A DNA stretch of 64,000 nucleotides from Carettochelys insculpta (GCF_033958435.1 NC_134138.1:267941798-268005797), one strand, 5' to 3'; positions 11,780 to 24,365 are shown, counted from the stretch's first letter. The notes: generated from the sequence alone by a model not told the origin. Translations and numbers: made by a program.

Positions 11780-12180
11780 AAGGAAGGTCCCTGGTTTAGA
11801 GAATCTCACCAATTATACGAGCCAAAGGGCAGCTTTCATATATCCATCCCAACCATATTGCCAAACATTCTCACCCATAGCCACTTTACATTCAACAAAA
11901 AATGGGTTTTTTTCCAAACCATGGGGCAAGCCATGTGCACCAGGGTGGCTCCCCAATACGCCAATCTCTTCATGGGCCACCTTAAGGAAAAAATCCTGGA
12001 CAAAAGCAGCATGGAGCTAGTGATGTACCAGAGATACACAGATGATATGTTCATCCTCTGAACAGACAACTTCAGCTCCCTCAGAGATTTCCACCACACC
12101 TTCAACAACCAGTAACCACCCATCAACCTACCTTTGAACACCCTTATACTGGCATCAACTGTCCTGAACAGACACCTATA
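11780..12180 (+). pseudogene. Penelope-like element reverse transcriptase fragment
   Basis: The translation shows GQAMCTRVAPQYANLFMGHL followed by QRYTDDMFIL, which correspond to the GTAMGTRMAP..YANLFM and RYIDDIF blocks of Penelope-like RT; the catalytic DD pair is kept. A stop follows at about 12061 and homology fades by 12180. Penelope-like elements are telomerase-related retroelements with RT followed by a GIY-YIG endonuclease. Only RT is here; the endonuclease part of a different copy is at 28.9 kb. Degenerate and not functional. Confidence 0.75.
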
Positions 12181-12889
12181 CCTAAGAAACCCACAGATCA
12201 CAAAACTTCATTTTACAGATGCAGTAACCACCTGAGACACACCAAGAAATCTTAGCAATACCCAGATTGTACCAGACTGGGGCATAGGTAGCCCAAACTC
12301 GGTTCCTTCTCCCCAACAGAGACACTGAAGAAGAGGGGAAGGACGGTGGGTAATGGACACAGGGACACATATCTGAAAGAACTCAAGCTATTGAACAAGG
12401 TGAGTAACCTCACTTTCTTCTTCCACGAGTGTTCCTGTGGGTGTTCCATTTCATATGACCCCAGAGTCCCCGGATTCCAATACAGAAGAGAGAAGTTAAT
12501 AGACTACAGACACTTCTGCTCTTACAGCAGGCACCAAAGCCATAGTCATTTATGTAAAGTACACACTAAGGAGCAGGTTGCTGCACTATAATTGTCTGCA
12601 ACAGGAGGTGGTTGAACCTAGGGCTGAGGAAGGCAAGCTTTATAAGGCAATCAAGGACCAGGTTTAGCGCCTAGCTAGGAGAAGCATCACCTGATTTATG
12701 CATTGGTAAGTGAAGAGCAACCCCCGCCCCCACGTCTTTGGATATGGGAAAGGCTGCTATTACTGATAAGTGTACTGCTTGGATGGGGGCTCAGATGGTT
12801 TACACTAAGTTGAATACAGAGCTAGTGATGCTCTTTTTTTCAACTGAAACCTACCAAATATCCACCCATTTAAAGGAGTATAAATCCTA
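12181..12889. other. Unassigned intron, with possible repeat near 12300-12460
   Basis: The stretch with aaggtgagtaacctcacttt and cacgagtgttcctgtgggtg looks like an interspersed repeat I have met in reptile DNA but cannot name. No gene is supported. Confidence 0.35.
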
Positions 12890-13900
12890 AAGGATTTCAG
12901 CATGGCTTTCAAGTCTTTTAATGTGTAGAAAGAGATCTAATGAGTCTGCAGAGAGCTTGCACCCATCAAAAGGGATGTCCCTGATGATGCTTCGAACTTC
13001 TCTGAGGAAACCCAACATGCAGCAGCCAAGATGCTCTCATTGTCACTGCAGTGGATATTGATCGAACGGCTATATCTGCAGCCTCTAATGAGGGCTTGAG
13101 TGATGTTCTTGCCAGAAGTTGACACACTTGTATAACTGCTTTAAAGTGCTCATAATGTTCTTCTGGCAGTGGCTCAATAAACAAATTAAATTTGTTTTAG
13201 TTCAGATGATCGTATTTGGCCATGGATGTGTAATGGTTTGCTGTTTTGATTTGAAGTATGATGGCAAAATAATATCTGCGACCAAAAAGATTTGAGATTT
13301 TTATAATGCTTTTAGTGAACGGCTGTCTTCGAGCTATGCCATCTACCCTGCTCATTAATGGTCTCCACCACAGAGAATGCAAAGCTGGGTGAGAAAGCAG
13401 AATCTCTCATGCCCTGGCAGGGATATAATACCTCCTGCAGGTAGGTGAGGCATCAGCTCGAGTTTGCCAAACAATCTTAGCAGACTCTATGAGAGCTTCA
13501 TTAAATGGAATGGTGGTTTATGTTGATCATGAAGTGTCTAGGACCTTACAGTTGGACTCCTGAACCTCCTCCAAGGGAATATGCAAAATATCAGCAATTC
13601 ACTTAATCAGCTTATGAGAATCAGAAGTTATCCAACACGGAAGATAGAAGAGACATTGCAACATCACCGGGAGATAAGGAAGAAATGTTAGTCAGAGGTG
13701 TTACCTCCATATCTGCCCTGGGCCTCTTGCTCCTTAAAGATGTCTTCCACTTTTGCAGGCCATGATGGAAGATGTTGAGTGGAATGGTCTCTTCTCTGCT
13801 CCCAGAAATGGTGTGACGACTGGGATGCAAATTGTTGACAACAGAATATCCCTGAATCCCAGCAAGACCAATGAGAGGACCCAAATGGTACAGGTAGAGG
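12890..13900 (-). pseudogene. DIRS-like (tyrosine recombinase) retrotransposon gag remnant
   Basis: Reading the minus strand from 13.9 to 12.9 kb gives, across frameshifts, FNEALIESAKIVWQTRADAS, PTCRRYYIPAR, FGRRYYFAIILQIKTANHYT with AKYDHLN, then LEAADIAVRSISTAVTMRAS and WLLHVGFP. The order and wording (VWQT..PTC, LGRK.Y.....L...NY...LAKYD, DAA..A..S...A...R.SWL) fit the capsid-like ORF of DIRS1-type elements known from turtles and amphibians. The reading frame is broken in several places. This is recognition by memory of the family, so confidence is moderate. Confidence 0.55.
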
Positions 13901-14046
13901 CATCCATGTGTGTTCCTTTCTTGTGTTTGTTATTTGGAGTCTATCTTGCTGTAGTATACTAGTATAAGAAGGAGAGTGATACATTCTGGTATAGACAGGG
14001 GAACCGTGGACTGATACCCTGTTTTGAGGTGGGTATCGAGACTACC

Positions 14047-15060
14047 TTTCATAGTACACAAGAACTGGAAGGGACCTCAAGAGGTCATTGATTCCAGCTC
14101 CCTGCCCTCTTGTCAGGACCAAACACCATTTAGACCATCCCCGATAGGAGTCTGACTAAGCTGCTCTTAAATATCTCCAGCGATGGAGATTCCTCAAACT
14201 CCCTAGGTAACTTATTCCAGTGTTTAATCATCCTGACAATCAGGAAGTTTTTCCTAATGTCTAATCTAAACCTCCCTTGTGGCAGTTTAAGCCCATTGCT
14301 CCTGGTCCTATCTTCAGAGGCCAAGGAGAAGAAATTTTCTCCCTTCTCCTTGTGACCCTCTTTGAGGTACTTGAAAACTGCTATCATGTCCCCTCTAAGT
14401 CTTTTCTTTGTAAACTACACTAGCCCAGTTCTTTCACTCTTCCCTCACAGCTCAACTTCTCTAGATCTTTAATCATTCTTGTTGCTCTTCGTTGGACCTT
14501 TTCCAACTTCTCCACATCTTTCTTGAAATGTGGTGCCCAGAACTGGACACAATACTCCAACTGAGGCCTAATGAGTGCTGAATAGAGCAGAAGAATGACT
14601 TCTTGTGTCTTGCTCTCAGCACTCCTGTTAATGCATCCCAGAATCATGTTTGCTTTTTTTGCAACAGCATCACATTGTTGACTCATATTTAGCTTGTGGC
14701 CTACTATGACCCCTAAGTCTCTTTCTGCAGTACTCCTTCTCAGACAGTTGCTTCCCATTCCATATCTATGAAGCTGATTGTTTCTTCCTAAGTGGAGTAC
14801 TTTGTATTTGTCCTTATCAGACTTCATTCTGTTTACCTCAGACTATTTCTCCAGTTTGTCCAGATCATTTTGATATCCTTCAAACAGTTGCAACCCCTCC
14901 CAGCTTGGTATCAGTGGCAACCTTAATAAGTGTACTCTCTATGCCAATATCTAAACTGTTGAAGATATTGAATAGAACCAGTCCCAAAACAGATCCCTGT
15001 GAAACCCCATTTGGTATGATGAGGTCTATTGTACTGTAGAAGTAATTGGTACCACAGTAC
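14047..15060 (-). mobile_element. CR1 LINE, older subfamily, 3' part
   Basis: The 3' end is at acaagaactggaagggacctcaagag (14060 region). Minus-strand frames give RLDIRKNFLIVRMIKHWNKL (14130-14387) and [40 protein letters not shown] (14420-14827). This is CR1 ORF2 C-terminus of a different subfamily from the 3017 copy, with stops and frameshifts. Confidence 0.88.
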
Positions 15061-16054
15061 CCGATAATCAAAACTGTCAATGCGGACAGGGCACTAGCAG
15101 TACTGGGAGTTCTATAAACAGGAAAATCCTCCACCTGAGATCCAAAGGTGGGTGTATGTTTTGCTTCTTCATCATGAGTTTTAACCTGATCTCCTCAGTT
15201 TGGCTGGGTTTTTGAGATCTACCTTTGAAAAAAGTGCCAATCTTGTGCTTAATAGGGTTGTGGGAGTCACCCAAACAGCACAGACATTGGGAATGCCCAT
15301 TTCTGAGAGGAATAGTCTCAGGGAAACTGGCATTCCCAAACAAAATAACAACAAATTAACTCCTATTGAATAGGAAAAAGCTTTTAACACTATCTAACTA
15401 CATCTAGGAATTAAACCTTTTTATAATTTCTAAAGGAGAAAGCAGGAAAGCAAGAAAGGACACAGCTGTTCCAACAATTACAGTGTGGAGCAATGTAATA
15501 AGGTGTCACACACTGCTTCAGGGCCCCCTATTGATGTCCTGGAAATTAGCTCATTCCAGCACTGGAGCACCCTATTCTAGCAGTGTCTCTCTTGCAGTTA
15601 CCTGCCTCTTCTGCCTCAACTATACTGGGACCCACATCCCTCCCAGACTCGGGCCTCCTTCTCCTGGTTACTGCCTTCTGTTAGTGCCCACTCTGGGCCT
15701 CCTCCCCTCCAAGGAACTGGCTATGTCCAATCTCACAATTTGCCTCAGTGTCCCATGGCAGTTCATAGTCTAGCCCATTCCCACACAAGCAAACTGTAGT
15801 CTGAACTGGCCATTCTGATCACCTACAAGGGGGGTGAACCTGCTGCTTATTTCTCCTTTGGCTGCCTCTATGCAGCTGCCTGCAACTCCTTTGTCAGGGC
15901 CTGAGCCCAGGAGTTAAACTGGCTGGGACCCTGCCAGCTCCCTTGCCTATTCCAGTACTGCTCTGCCCATGGAACCAGTCCCTTTTATGTAGCTATTCTG
16001 TCTCCCATGAGCCCGAAGAAGAGACCAGCTGGCTTTTAGCTCATGTGGTAGAGC
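15061..16054. other. Intron 16, no recognised feature
   Basis: Weak CR1 resemblance may continue to about 15130. The remainder shows no assignable gene or repeat. Confidence 0.45.
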
Positions 16055-16165
16055 AGTGTTTCTCAAGTCTTTTCATAAAATACCCCTTAAAAACAGATAA
16101 GTAACCCAGACTTCTCTTGTGTACCCCTAAAAATACACTTACAACTGGTTGAGAAACATGGTCCT
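16055..16165. mobile_element. Short hAT-like element
   Basis: About 110 bp bounded by cagtgtttctcaagtctttt and ggttgagaaacatg, inverted ends of hAT type, with no coding capacity. Confidence 0.5.
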
Positions 16166-16191
16166 AAGGTAATCTAAGGTCCTGAAACAAG

Positions 16192-16977
16192 TGCCATTCA
16201 ACCTTTCCAGATTACCGTACCCTTTTCAGGAGTCAGATATGTTTTGCATACTACCAGGTTACACTTAACTTAAAAACGACTTACAAAAATATGCAAAAAC
16301 ATTTCAACAGACTGCTACTGAAAACTTGCTTTCTACCATCTCATTATCAAATAAATGAATTGGAACAGAAATATTGTACTCACATATCAGAGTAAGGCAT
16401 ACAAAGCAGTAGAAACAAGTCATTGTCTGAACGAACTTTTAGGTTGGGTCTACTCTACAGAGTTTTGTCGACAGAAAGGGTCTTCTGTCGACAGAACTCA
16501 GGGGTATCCACACACACATAACGCATTCTGTCGACAAAGTCTTGACAAACTCTGCATTTTCCTCAACAGTATTATCCCTCAAAAATTTGAGGCCTAACAA
16601 TCTCTGGACAGATTACTGTCAACAAAAGTGCAGTGTAAACACTTCTGTCGACAGAGAGCTTCCGGTTGATGGGCAGCCCTGTTTGCAGAGCTGACACCCC
16701 ATTTTCTGTCACTAGAGGGCAGTGCAGCCTGGGACGTCTCCATCGACAGAGCAAGTTGTATGTAGTCCACATCTGACGACAGAGGTTCCGTCAAAGTTTT
16801 GCTGTCAACAGTAACTTCTATCGATAGATGCTTCTAGTGTAGACATAGCCTTAGACTGTACTGACTTTATTGGTGTTTTTATGTAGCCTGTTGTAAAAGA
16901 AGGCACGTATCTACATGCATTGATGGAAGACCTTGGTGTACCCCCAAAGGTACATGTACCCTGGCTGAGAAACACTG
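16192..16977. mobile_element. hAT-like repeat interrupted by a MITE
   Basis: The outer parts (attcaacctttccagattac to about 16441, and from 16851 through ggctgagaaacactgg) align block by block with 35478-35893. The MITE at 16442-16850 divides it. Confidence 0.7.
16442..16850. mobile_element. Harbinger MITE family B (GTCGACAG type, TSD TTA)
   Basis: 409 bp with multiple TGTCGACAGA palindromes. It starts GGTTGGGTCTACTCTACAGA and ends AGTGTAGACATAGCC, flanked by TTA at 16439-16441 and 16851-16853. The same TCGACAG subterminal repeats occur at the ends of the full Harbinger element at 44178-48772. Confidence 0.82.
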
Positions 16978-17084
16978 GGTGTGAGCACATGGCTTTAACC
17001 CCTAAGGTTTCAGGTTAATTCCCTCCTGCTGACAACCCAGGTTGGTTGGCATTATACACTGATATCAACAGGAGTACACTTTTC

Positions 17085-17172
17085 ATTTAGCTGGGATTGG
17101 CCTTGCTTTAAGCTAGGGGTTAAACTTGATGGCCTGCTGGGGTCTCTTCCAACCCAATGATCCTATGAGTCT
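17085..17172 (+). mobile_element. CR1 3' end fragment
   Basis: gggattggccttgctttaag, then aacttgatggcctgctgggg and ccaacccaatgatcctatgag, match the 3' end of an old amniote CR1 subfamily. Confidence 0.65.
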
Positions 17173-17545
17173 ATGACTAAGCTCCCTCTGCCCAGCCCCT
17201 ATTGTCAGAAGGCTGTTCAGTCGACAAAACCCGTGGAGCATCCAGATTGCAAAGTGTGCTCTGTCAACAGTAAATTGACAGAATGCAGTGTTCCTGTTGA
17301 AAGCTGTACCCCTCTTGCCACAAGGAAGAATGGGGAACAAGGAAAAGATTTCTTGACAAAATATCAGTTTGGAGATTCTGGGGGGCCTTCTGTCAACAGA
17401 AAAGGACTCTGGGATGCTGCACAGGTGCCCTGGCGAACTCCCTGCCCACAGCAAGCAACTGAATTTTTTGGCTATCTTCAGCCTCCTTCTCATAGGCTCC
17501 TGCCACAGCCCTTCTTTACAAGCAGTTTTCACCCCTTCTTTTTAG
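17173..17545. mobile_element. Harbinger left-end fragment
   Basis: aacccgtggagcatccagat, then acaaggaagaa and gcacaggtgccctggcgaac, are collinear with 44219-44440 inside the large Harbinger element. It is a truncated relative of that element, abutting a Penelope-like tail. The long plus-strand frame here (17173-17760) is a chance join of the two repeats. Confidence 0.7.
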
Positions 17546-17569
17546 CGTGGGGCAATCATCCAATCACAA

Positions 17570-18085
17570 GCATCATAGTGATACTACCTGAAGAAGTCAG
17601 TCCCCAAACCATCACTATCCTATTGAATAAATTCACACGGAAAAGTGATGACAAAAAAATCTTCACAAATGATCACTGTATATATGACCTCTCAGTTCTA
17701 GTCTTCAAAGGCAAACTGCAAAACTCATTCGTAAAAAGAACCAGGGGCTTATATTCATAACTTTACTAAACAATGAAAATCACTGTCTTGATAAAGACGC
17801 TGGGTTTCCTGCTTCTTAAAAAAATCTGCAACCCATTAACCCCATTTTTGTCTTAGGACTTAACAGTTGCTAAATAGCCCCAAGTTTTAGATGGTCTCCT
17901 ACAACGTGTACTATTTTTGCTACACAATCTCTTTCACCATATATTTAACTATGACACCCAGAGTACCTTTCCCAAATGTGAAGAAGACTCTATCTAGCTC
18001 AAAAACTTCTCTCTTTCACCAACAGAAGTTGGTCCAATAAAACTATGACCTCATCCACCTTATCTCTCTAATGTCATGGGATTAA
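17570..18085 (+). mobile_element. Penelope-like element 3' end
   Basis: The translated stretch DHCIYDLSVLVFKGKLQNSF is followed by a tail with ttctctctttcaccaacaga, agttggtccaataaaa and ccaccttatctctctaatg. This is the common 3' tail of reptile Penelope-like copies; the same tail recurs at 20390-20525. Confidence 0.7.
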
Positions 18086-18113
18086 CATAGCTAGAACACT
18101 GCAAACAAACACT

Positions 18114-18141
18114 GGGCGGGGGCGGGGGGGGGGGGGGGGGA
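18114..18141. repeat. G-rich tract
   Basis: Nearly uninterrupted guanines (18-20 in a row plus interrupted runs), a possible G-quadruplex on the plus strand and a likely site of sequencing or assembly error. Confidence 0.85.
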
Positions 18142-18928
18142 AGAAGGTTATTTCAGTCTCCTTCCTGTTTTCAGGGAAGTTAGTAGCATAAAGCTGGCAT
18201 AGAACATCAGTGAATATGGCCTGAGAGTGCACGTATTATTGTTGTTGTTGGCCTGTTTTTGAAATGTGCCACAATGTGAAAGCGCCTTTTTAAGATGTGA
18301 GATTAGGCACATGTTCACCTCAGCTCTAAGAGATTCCAGTCCTAGGAATCCAAATGTCTTACCTCATGGTTTTCTAAAACTGGACTGAGCACGAGTGGCA
18401 TGTTCTCATTACTTAGCAGTGATTCAAAGTGACTCATGATACCCCCCTTAACATCTCCCAGCAGATATCCCACATTGCTAATTTTTGATCATTAAAATAA
18501 TTTTTCTTATATATGCCTTAACTATTCGCCACTGCAGACAATGGCCAAGAATTTCTAAAGGGACTAGTGATTTTGAATTCCTCAATGTTGAGTGTCCAAA
18601 TTGGACATATTTTCAGATGCTGTGTGCTCAGCATTTTCTGGAATTAAGTCCCCCTAAGATGTCTACAGTTGGGCACCTAGAAACAGAAAAACCCAAAATT
18701 ACTGCCACTTCTGAAAATCTTGGGCCGCTGCATTTTGTAATCTGGCACAGAGCATATGTGCTTGTGTATGAGTGAGAGAAAGTGTGTGTGGTGAAAGAGA
18801 TGGAGATTGATGGTGGTAAGATATATTCCTTCCGATACTGCAGCCATGATGTAAAATCACACGTTACCATTGGGTGCTTAGCAGACATCAAAAGAGACCA
18901 TAATTCATCAGCACAATTAGCACTCTAA
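18142..18928. other. Intron 16, no recognised feature
   Basis: Contains a short GTT run near 18240. Otherwise I see no gene or repeat. Confidence 0.5.
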
Positions 18929-19610
18929 GGCTACGTCTACACGTGAAGCCTACATCGAAATCGTCTATTTCGATGAATAACGTCTACACGTCCTCCAGGG
19001 CTGGCAACGTCGATGTTCAACTTCGACGTTGCGCGGCACCACATCGAAATAGGAGCTGCGAGGGAACGTCTACATGCCACAGTAGCACACATCGAAATAA
19101 GGGTGCCAGGCACAGCTGCAGACAGGGTCACAGGGCGGACTCAACAGCAAGCCGCTCTCTTAAAGGGCCCCTCCCAGACACAGTTGCACTAAACAACACA
19201 AAATACACAGAGCTGACAACTGGTTGCAGACCCTGTGCCTGCAGCATGGATCCCCAGCTGCCGCAGCAGCAGCCAGAAGCCCTGGGCTAAGGGCTGCTGC
19301 CCACGGTGACCATAGAGCCCCACAGGGGCTCGAGAGAGAGTGTCTCTCAACCCCTCAGCTGATGGTCGCCATGGCGGACCCCGCTATTTCGAAGTTGCGG
19401 GACGCGCAACGACTACACGGTCCCTACTTCGACGTTGAACGTCGAAGTAGGGCGCTATTCCTATCCCCTCATGGGGTTAGCGACTTCAACGTCTCGCTGC
19501 CTAATGTCGAAGTTAACTTCGAAATAGCGCCCGGCGCATGTAGCCGTGATGGGCGCTATTTCGAAGTTAGTGCCGCTACTTCGAAGTAGCATGCACGTGT
19601 AGACACGGCT
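18929..19610. mobile_element. Harbinger MITE family A, copy 3 (TSD TAA)
   Basis: 682 bp, oriented like copy 2, starting GGCTACGTCTACACGTGAAG and ending ATGCACGTGTAGACACGGCT, flanked by TAA at 18926-18928 and 19611-19613. About 30 bp shorter than the others because of a deletion near the left end (one TCGAAATA palindrome arm is missing). The 121-codon frame at 19224-19589 is kept. Confidence 0.9.
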
Positions 19611-19613
19611 TAA

Positions 19614-20389
19614 TAGTGTTATTTAGGACAGCTCAATCAGCTAACCAGAGAGACAAAATAAGATAATTTGAATGGTAAAATTGCTGTCAGCCAAGTAGGT
19701 TGTTAAGCCTATTCTGGCATGGCAGTTACTTACAGGATGTTTTGGGCTCAATATATTCCAATAGCATTAGAAAAAATATCCAGTTTAAAACTGGTTAACA
19801 ACAAATGGAGATAAAATAGGCAGATTATATTTGTGTTATGTCATCAAAACAGTGCAAATACTATAGCGAGGAGCATGGCATAAATGCCACAGTTGGCAGA
19901 TCCCTCAGGCACCTCTGTAATGGACACAGATCTGAAGATCATTACCACTGCCGCTCTCACCAGGATGTGATGATAGAGAGGAACAAGTCATGTTTTGCAT
20001 TAGGAATGTTTCTACTGGCCTTAACTGTCCAATAGGAAAACCACCACAGCAGCTTCTTTATATCAACAGCAGCCTCGGGAGTTAGCAAACGATGAGCACT
20101 ATTTTAAATTTAAAAGGGCACAGGTAAAGCTACAGTGCAGGCCCCAATCTGGTGTAGTGACCAGTGTGGACAGATTGCTTTGCTACCTTGGATAACAACC
20201 CAGGGTAGAATTCACTCTCATGCAGAGACAAAGGTTTTAACTAACCCAGTCTGAAACTCACTCACAACTCCCTCACACCAGTTGCTTTTTCCCCCATTTC
20301 CTTTCCTCCCTAAAACTGAAAGGGTGCTTCACCTGGAATGATCTCTTGAAATATATGTTAATTACTTATGCTAATGCTCTGTTCCATCG
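19614..20389. other. Intron 16, no recognised feature
   Basis: No assignable gene or repeat. Confidence 0.5.
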
Positions 20390-20530
20390 TGTGTTTAGCT
20401 GTGTCAGAGTGGGTTTCTCAGACCTGAAGAAGCGCTCTCTGGACAAGCATGAACACTGGTTTCTCTCACCAACACAAGTTGGTCCACTAAATGACTTTAC
20501 TTCGCCCACCTTGTCTCTCTTATATTTAAG
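20390..20530 (+). mobile_element. Penelope-like element 3' tail
   Basis: cagacctgaagaagcgctct, then ctctcaccaacacaagttgg and cccaccttgtctctcttata, match the 17.9-18.07 kb tail. Strongly 5'-truncated. Confidence 0.7.
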
Positions 20531-21244
20531 GCATAAGCACTGTGCTCTAATAAGCCGTATCAGATGGCGGAATTCTTGTTCAGATTCCTTATGACTTTTT
20601 CCATGTTACTATGGACCTTACAGTGAGGAATCCCCAGACACTAATGCACATCCCGCACAAATGTCCATTGATTTTTGTGAAGCAGAAAATATACAGCCAC
20701 TTCTAGCACTCAAGATTCTTGCTGAGATTTTTCCTAAATGTAAAACAAACCTCTATAATTGACATTTACCAAACAGACTTCTTATAACAAGATCTTAACA
20801 CATCCCACAGCTACTGGTTATCATAATTACTTGTGGCTGGGTAGCCTGGTGGCTAGATCACCAAGTAGGTAGACCAAAAAGCGGGTGAGTATGCTGGCCC
20901 CCTGTGCTCCTAGGCTGGTAATCCTGAACTACTTCCTTGGTACTCCTTAAGTTTGGAGCATGTCCCCAATAGTCCAGATTTCCCCCTTAGTTGGGGGCTC
21001 TTAAGGGATTCCCCCCATTTCCCAGAGGAGTAGGGTGGGGGCTTACATGTTCCCATGGCTGCTGAGCAGCTAGACCGTGGTTCCTCCACTGAACCTTCTC
21101 CTTTCTCCCTGAAAGTCAGCCCCACACTGAGTTAGGCTCCTTGCTTTTCTCCTCCATCCAGGCCTGCCATTGGTTGCAAGTAAAGCAGGATAGAGTTAGC
21201 TGGGCCCAGAAGCCCTCTTTAACCCCGTTTTGGGAGTAAGGGAA
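20531..21244. other. Intron 16, no recognised feature
   Basis: No gene is supported; an unnamed SINE-like stretch may lie near 20830-20930. Confidence 0.4.
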
Positions 21245-21425
21245 GTTCGAAGCTACACAGGAAAGTTGAAGTGCCTGTGGCTACAAGTCCTGCCGGTGCT
21301 TTGAAGTTTGCAACTTTGAAGTTCACATGGCGAGAAGTAGCATGCAGCGCTGCACCTCATTGCTATTCTCCACTCAGGCTCGTTTACATGGCCCCTTTGA
21401 AGGAGGGGGCCAGTGTAGACAAGCC
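21245..21425. mobile_element. Harbinger-type MITE fragment
   Basis: TTTGAAGTT palindromes and the end cagtgtagacaagcc resemble the GTGTAGAC..GCC termini of the other MITEs. The left end is lost. Confidence 0.45.
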
Positions 21426-22640
21426 TCTGGGATGCCAAGCTCTCCTTTCTCAACTCCTTCACATTACTCAATACCAAACACCATGTCATAGCTAACAAAG
21501 GAATCAATTATTTAATTAGGGATATCATAAAGCCTTTCACTTTTTTAGGATTGTTCTAGTAGATATTGCACTCTTGGTTTCCTCATGTAAAATTGAGAGT
21601 CACCATCTAATATAGAAATGGATTAATTTTATAATGTCAAATATACCTGGTCTCTAAATTTGGGAGAGTGGGAAACTAACCATTAGCAAGATGCTGATAT
21701 TTCATGCCTTTAGTACACAATGTTATATCTTTCTCTTTTTGGGAGTCAACCATACCTTTGTTCATTTTGTAAACATTCGGAAGCCTAGCCACGAGCCATT
21801 TTTAATCCTAATAAGGGGAAGGTTCAATTTGCATTCTGCTCTTTACACTAAGAATTTGCTTCTGATGTGGAACAGCCAGCAAAGGTTCTTTCACCAGTTT
21901 TGGAAATCCTTGGGCAATGTCATGCATGAAATAAGGATATAGACTACTTAGCCAAAAGTTTGAAAAAGAACAATGGAAGTCAAAAGAAGGTCACCTGAAG
22001 GAAATGACTCAACCTTACCAGTTTAATAAAGGTTTATAAGAAGAATTGAATTTCATGTGACAATAATCTTACTACAAAGAGAAGTACAAAGAGATACTTC
22101 ACATTTTGTGCTTTGTGATTACTGGCTGATGCAGTTTAAGTACCTGCCCACAAGGCATCCATTGTTACTACTTCCGATCTACCACTACCTAGTTTCTCAT
22201 CAAAGGGATGGAGCTTTTTGTGAGTGTATAAAATTTTCTGTACCTATGTCTGAAACACCTGATGCCGGCCAATAACCAGGTGGCTTGCTGGTCCGATACA
22301 GTCTCAACTTCTCTGTCAATTCCTATGGAAGACTTCTGCCACATGGGACAGGGAAGAGAACTATTCATCAGATCCAGAGCTTCCTACCAAATCCCAAATG
22401 AAGACTCTCGGCATGATAATCTTATCCACAGCTTCCTGCTAAAATACATTATTGGCATTCTTCCCCACCCCCGCCCCCCGAGTTTTGGACCTTAGTTTAT
22501 GTAAATTATTAGCTCAATAGGTAAGAGCTTAATTACAAATACAGACTTCCCCTCCAAGGAGATTGCTTCACTTTCAGAGGAGCACTTGTTAGAGGCTCCA
22601 TTAATCAGTTCTTCCTTTTCAAAAAATGTTTCACTTGCAT
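21426..22640. other. Intron 16, no recognised feature
   Basis: No assignable gene or repeat. Confidence 0.5.
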
Positions 22641-23445
22641 TTAAATGAGAAAATGTTTAGAGGTCTGCATGTCCATGGAATACAAGGTTTGAGGAGGAGA
22701 AGCAGTAGTAGTATGTCCATGGATATCCGCAAACCACTTTCACAGATAATGGAGTGGATACCTGTGTGGGGATCTCCCCTCCTGGGAGGGAGGGGCACCA
22801 GTGGAGGCCCCTGCACCACCAGTAAGGAAGAACATAGCAAGATCCTAAATCTCCTTGAACAAGGAGCTGAATGCTGGCCCTTTCCATCCCCCCACCCCAA
22901 TCACCAGGGGAACACCAACTTGCAGGAGTCCTGGCCCCTGTTTGGTTCAGGGACACAAGCTGCTCACCCCACATGCTGTTCTGTGCTGCCAGCTAGTGAA
23001 TCTGATCTGGGAGCATGAGTGGGGAGATGAGTCATTCCTGAGAGAGGAGGAGGGTTCCCAGCAGAGCTGTAAGCTGTTGTTCTCTCAGGGGGTAGGGCCC
23101 AGCTCTGTGGAGCTGGGACTGGGACTGGAACTGATGATGCAAGGACAGAGTCATTGGAACCAGCCAGTTCCTGACTACCTGCTCCTCACTCATCTGCGTT
23201 CCCTTGCCCCACCTCTCCATATGGCACGTTGTTTGAATGCAGATGGAAATACAATCTGGATCATGGATTGCAGATCAGATGATGAATTGAACCTGGCAGA
23301 TGTGGCTCAAGTGCAGATCCACATTTTTATATCTGCACACAGCCTCCATAGGCCCTGGGGCAAGTTGGGAGGGGGCCTGGCTCTGCACCCCAGAAGGGGT
23401 GGGGCCAAGGTTGGAAAGGGCAGAGTCTAGGGGGGCGCTGGGTCC
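22641..23445. repeat. Unclassified GC-richer repeat-like block
   Basis: The left part has atgtccatggatatccgcaa and the right part tgcagatccacatttttata, as in reptile DNA repeats rich in GGATATCC-like words. Long open frames on both strands (for example 22855-23430) have no family features and are probably fortuitous in GC-rich repeat DNA. Confidence 0.35.
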
Positions 23446-24365
23446 CCCCCATCACAGCCACTTGTAGGAGCACTGCCATGGCAATTTAAAGGTGCCCTTT
23501 CGAAATGCTGGGTCCAGAGGCAATTGCCCCCTTTTCTCTCTCTCCTACCCCTGGTCAGCACCAGCCTTTAAAAATGTTTACCATTAGTTAATTCAGGATT
23601 GCATCATTCGGGACAAAGTCAGCTGCAAGTTTTGGGTGGTTCATCTCCTTGGGGATATATGATGAAAAACAAGAACACTGGCCAGAGCAGTTCTAGTTCA
23701 GCATATAGCAAACTTGAAAAGCAAATAAGACCTCTTGAAATTTGCTATAAGCTGTAGCCAGTGTCCTAATTCCATCTGTATGCATTTTGGGGCCAAGAAA
23801 CTTCACTGAATCGAGGCCTTGTTCCTCTGGGAGGAAGCATTCTTCTCCAATTTTATAATAAAGGAAGCCCAGGTCTTAAACATTTGTTGCAAAATGCTTC
23901 ATGTGCTCTAACAATGCTGACACCTTGACAGAGCTTCAGTGATTGACTTTATTGGTGTTTCAAACAAAGGTACTGACCTTAGCTATGGTCCCCAGCTCAC
24001 ACCCTTTACTGCCATCATGACAGCTCTAAGAAGCTTTTGCCATTTAAATTCTTGAAATTTGACCTTTGGACTAAACTTCCACCAGATATTGCTATTAGAA
24101 ATCACATTTATCCTGAGCACAAAATATTTTGACTTTATTGACCCTTGTCACTGGTCTTATGTCAGGATATAAGATGGCATTATACAAAGGCCCTTTTCAG
24201 GACTGGTTCTGACCTGCAGTGGGAAGAGGTTGGGAAGAGTCCATCATGTCTACATCCATGTTGCTCCTCAATTTTCCTCCAGTTCATTCAAGGAGTGAAT
24301 GAAGAAGTGGTGCTGAACTGTGCCTTGTACAGATACTGGTGACATCTGAGAATGTTTCAGACTAA
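23446..24365. other. Intron 16, no recognised feature
   Basis: No assignable gene or repeat. Confidence 0.5.

Noticed and set aside
17173..17760. 195-codon open frame
   Set aside because: It runs across a Harbinger end fragment and a Penelope-like tail; a chance fusion, no own family.
22855..23430. 191-codon open frame on plus
   Set aside because: GC-rich repeat-like DNA, frames open on both strands, no motif or splice context.
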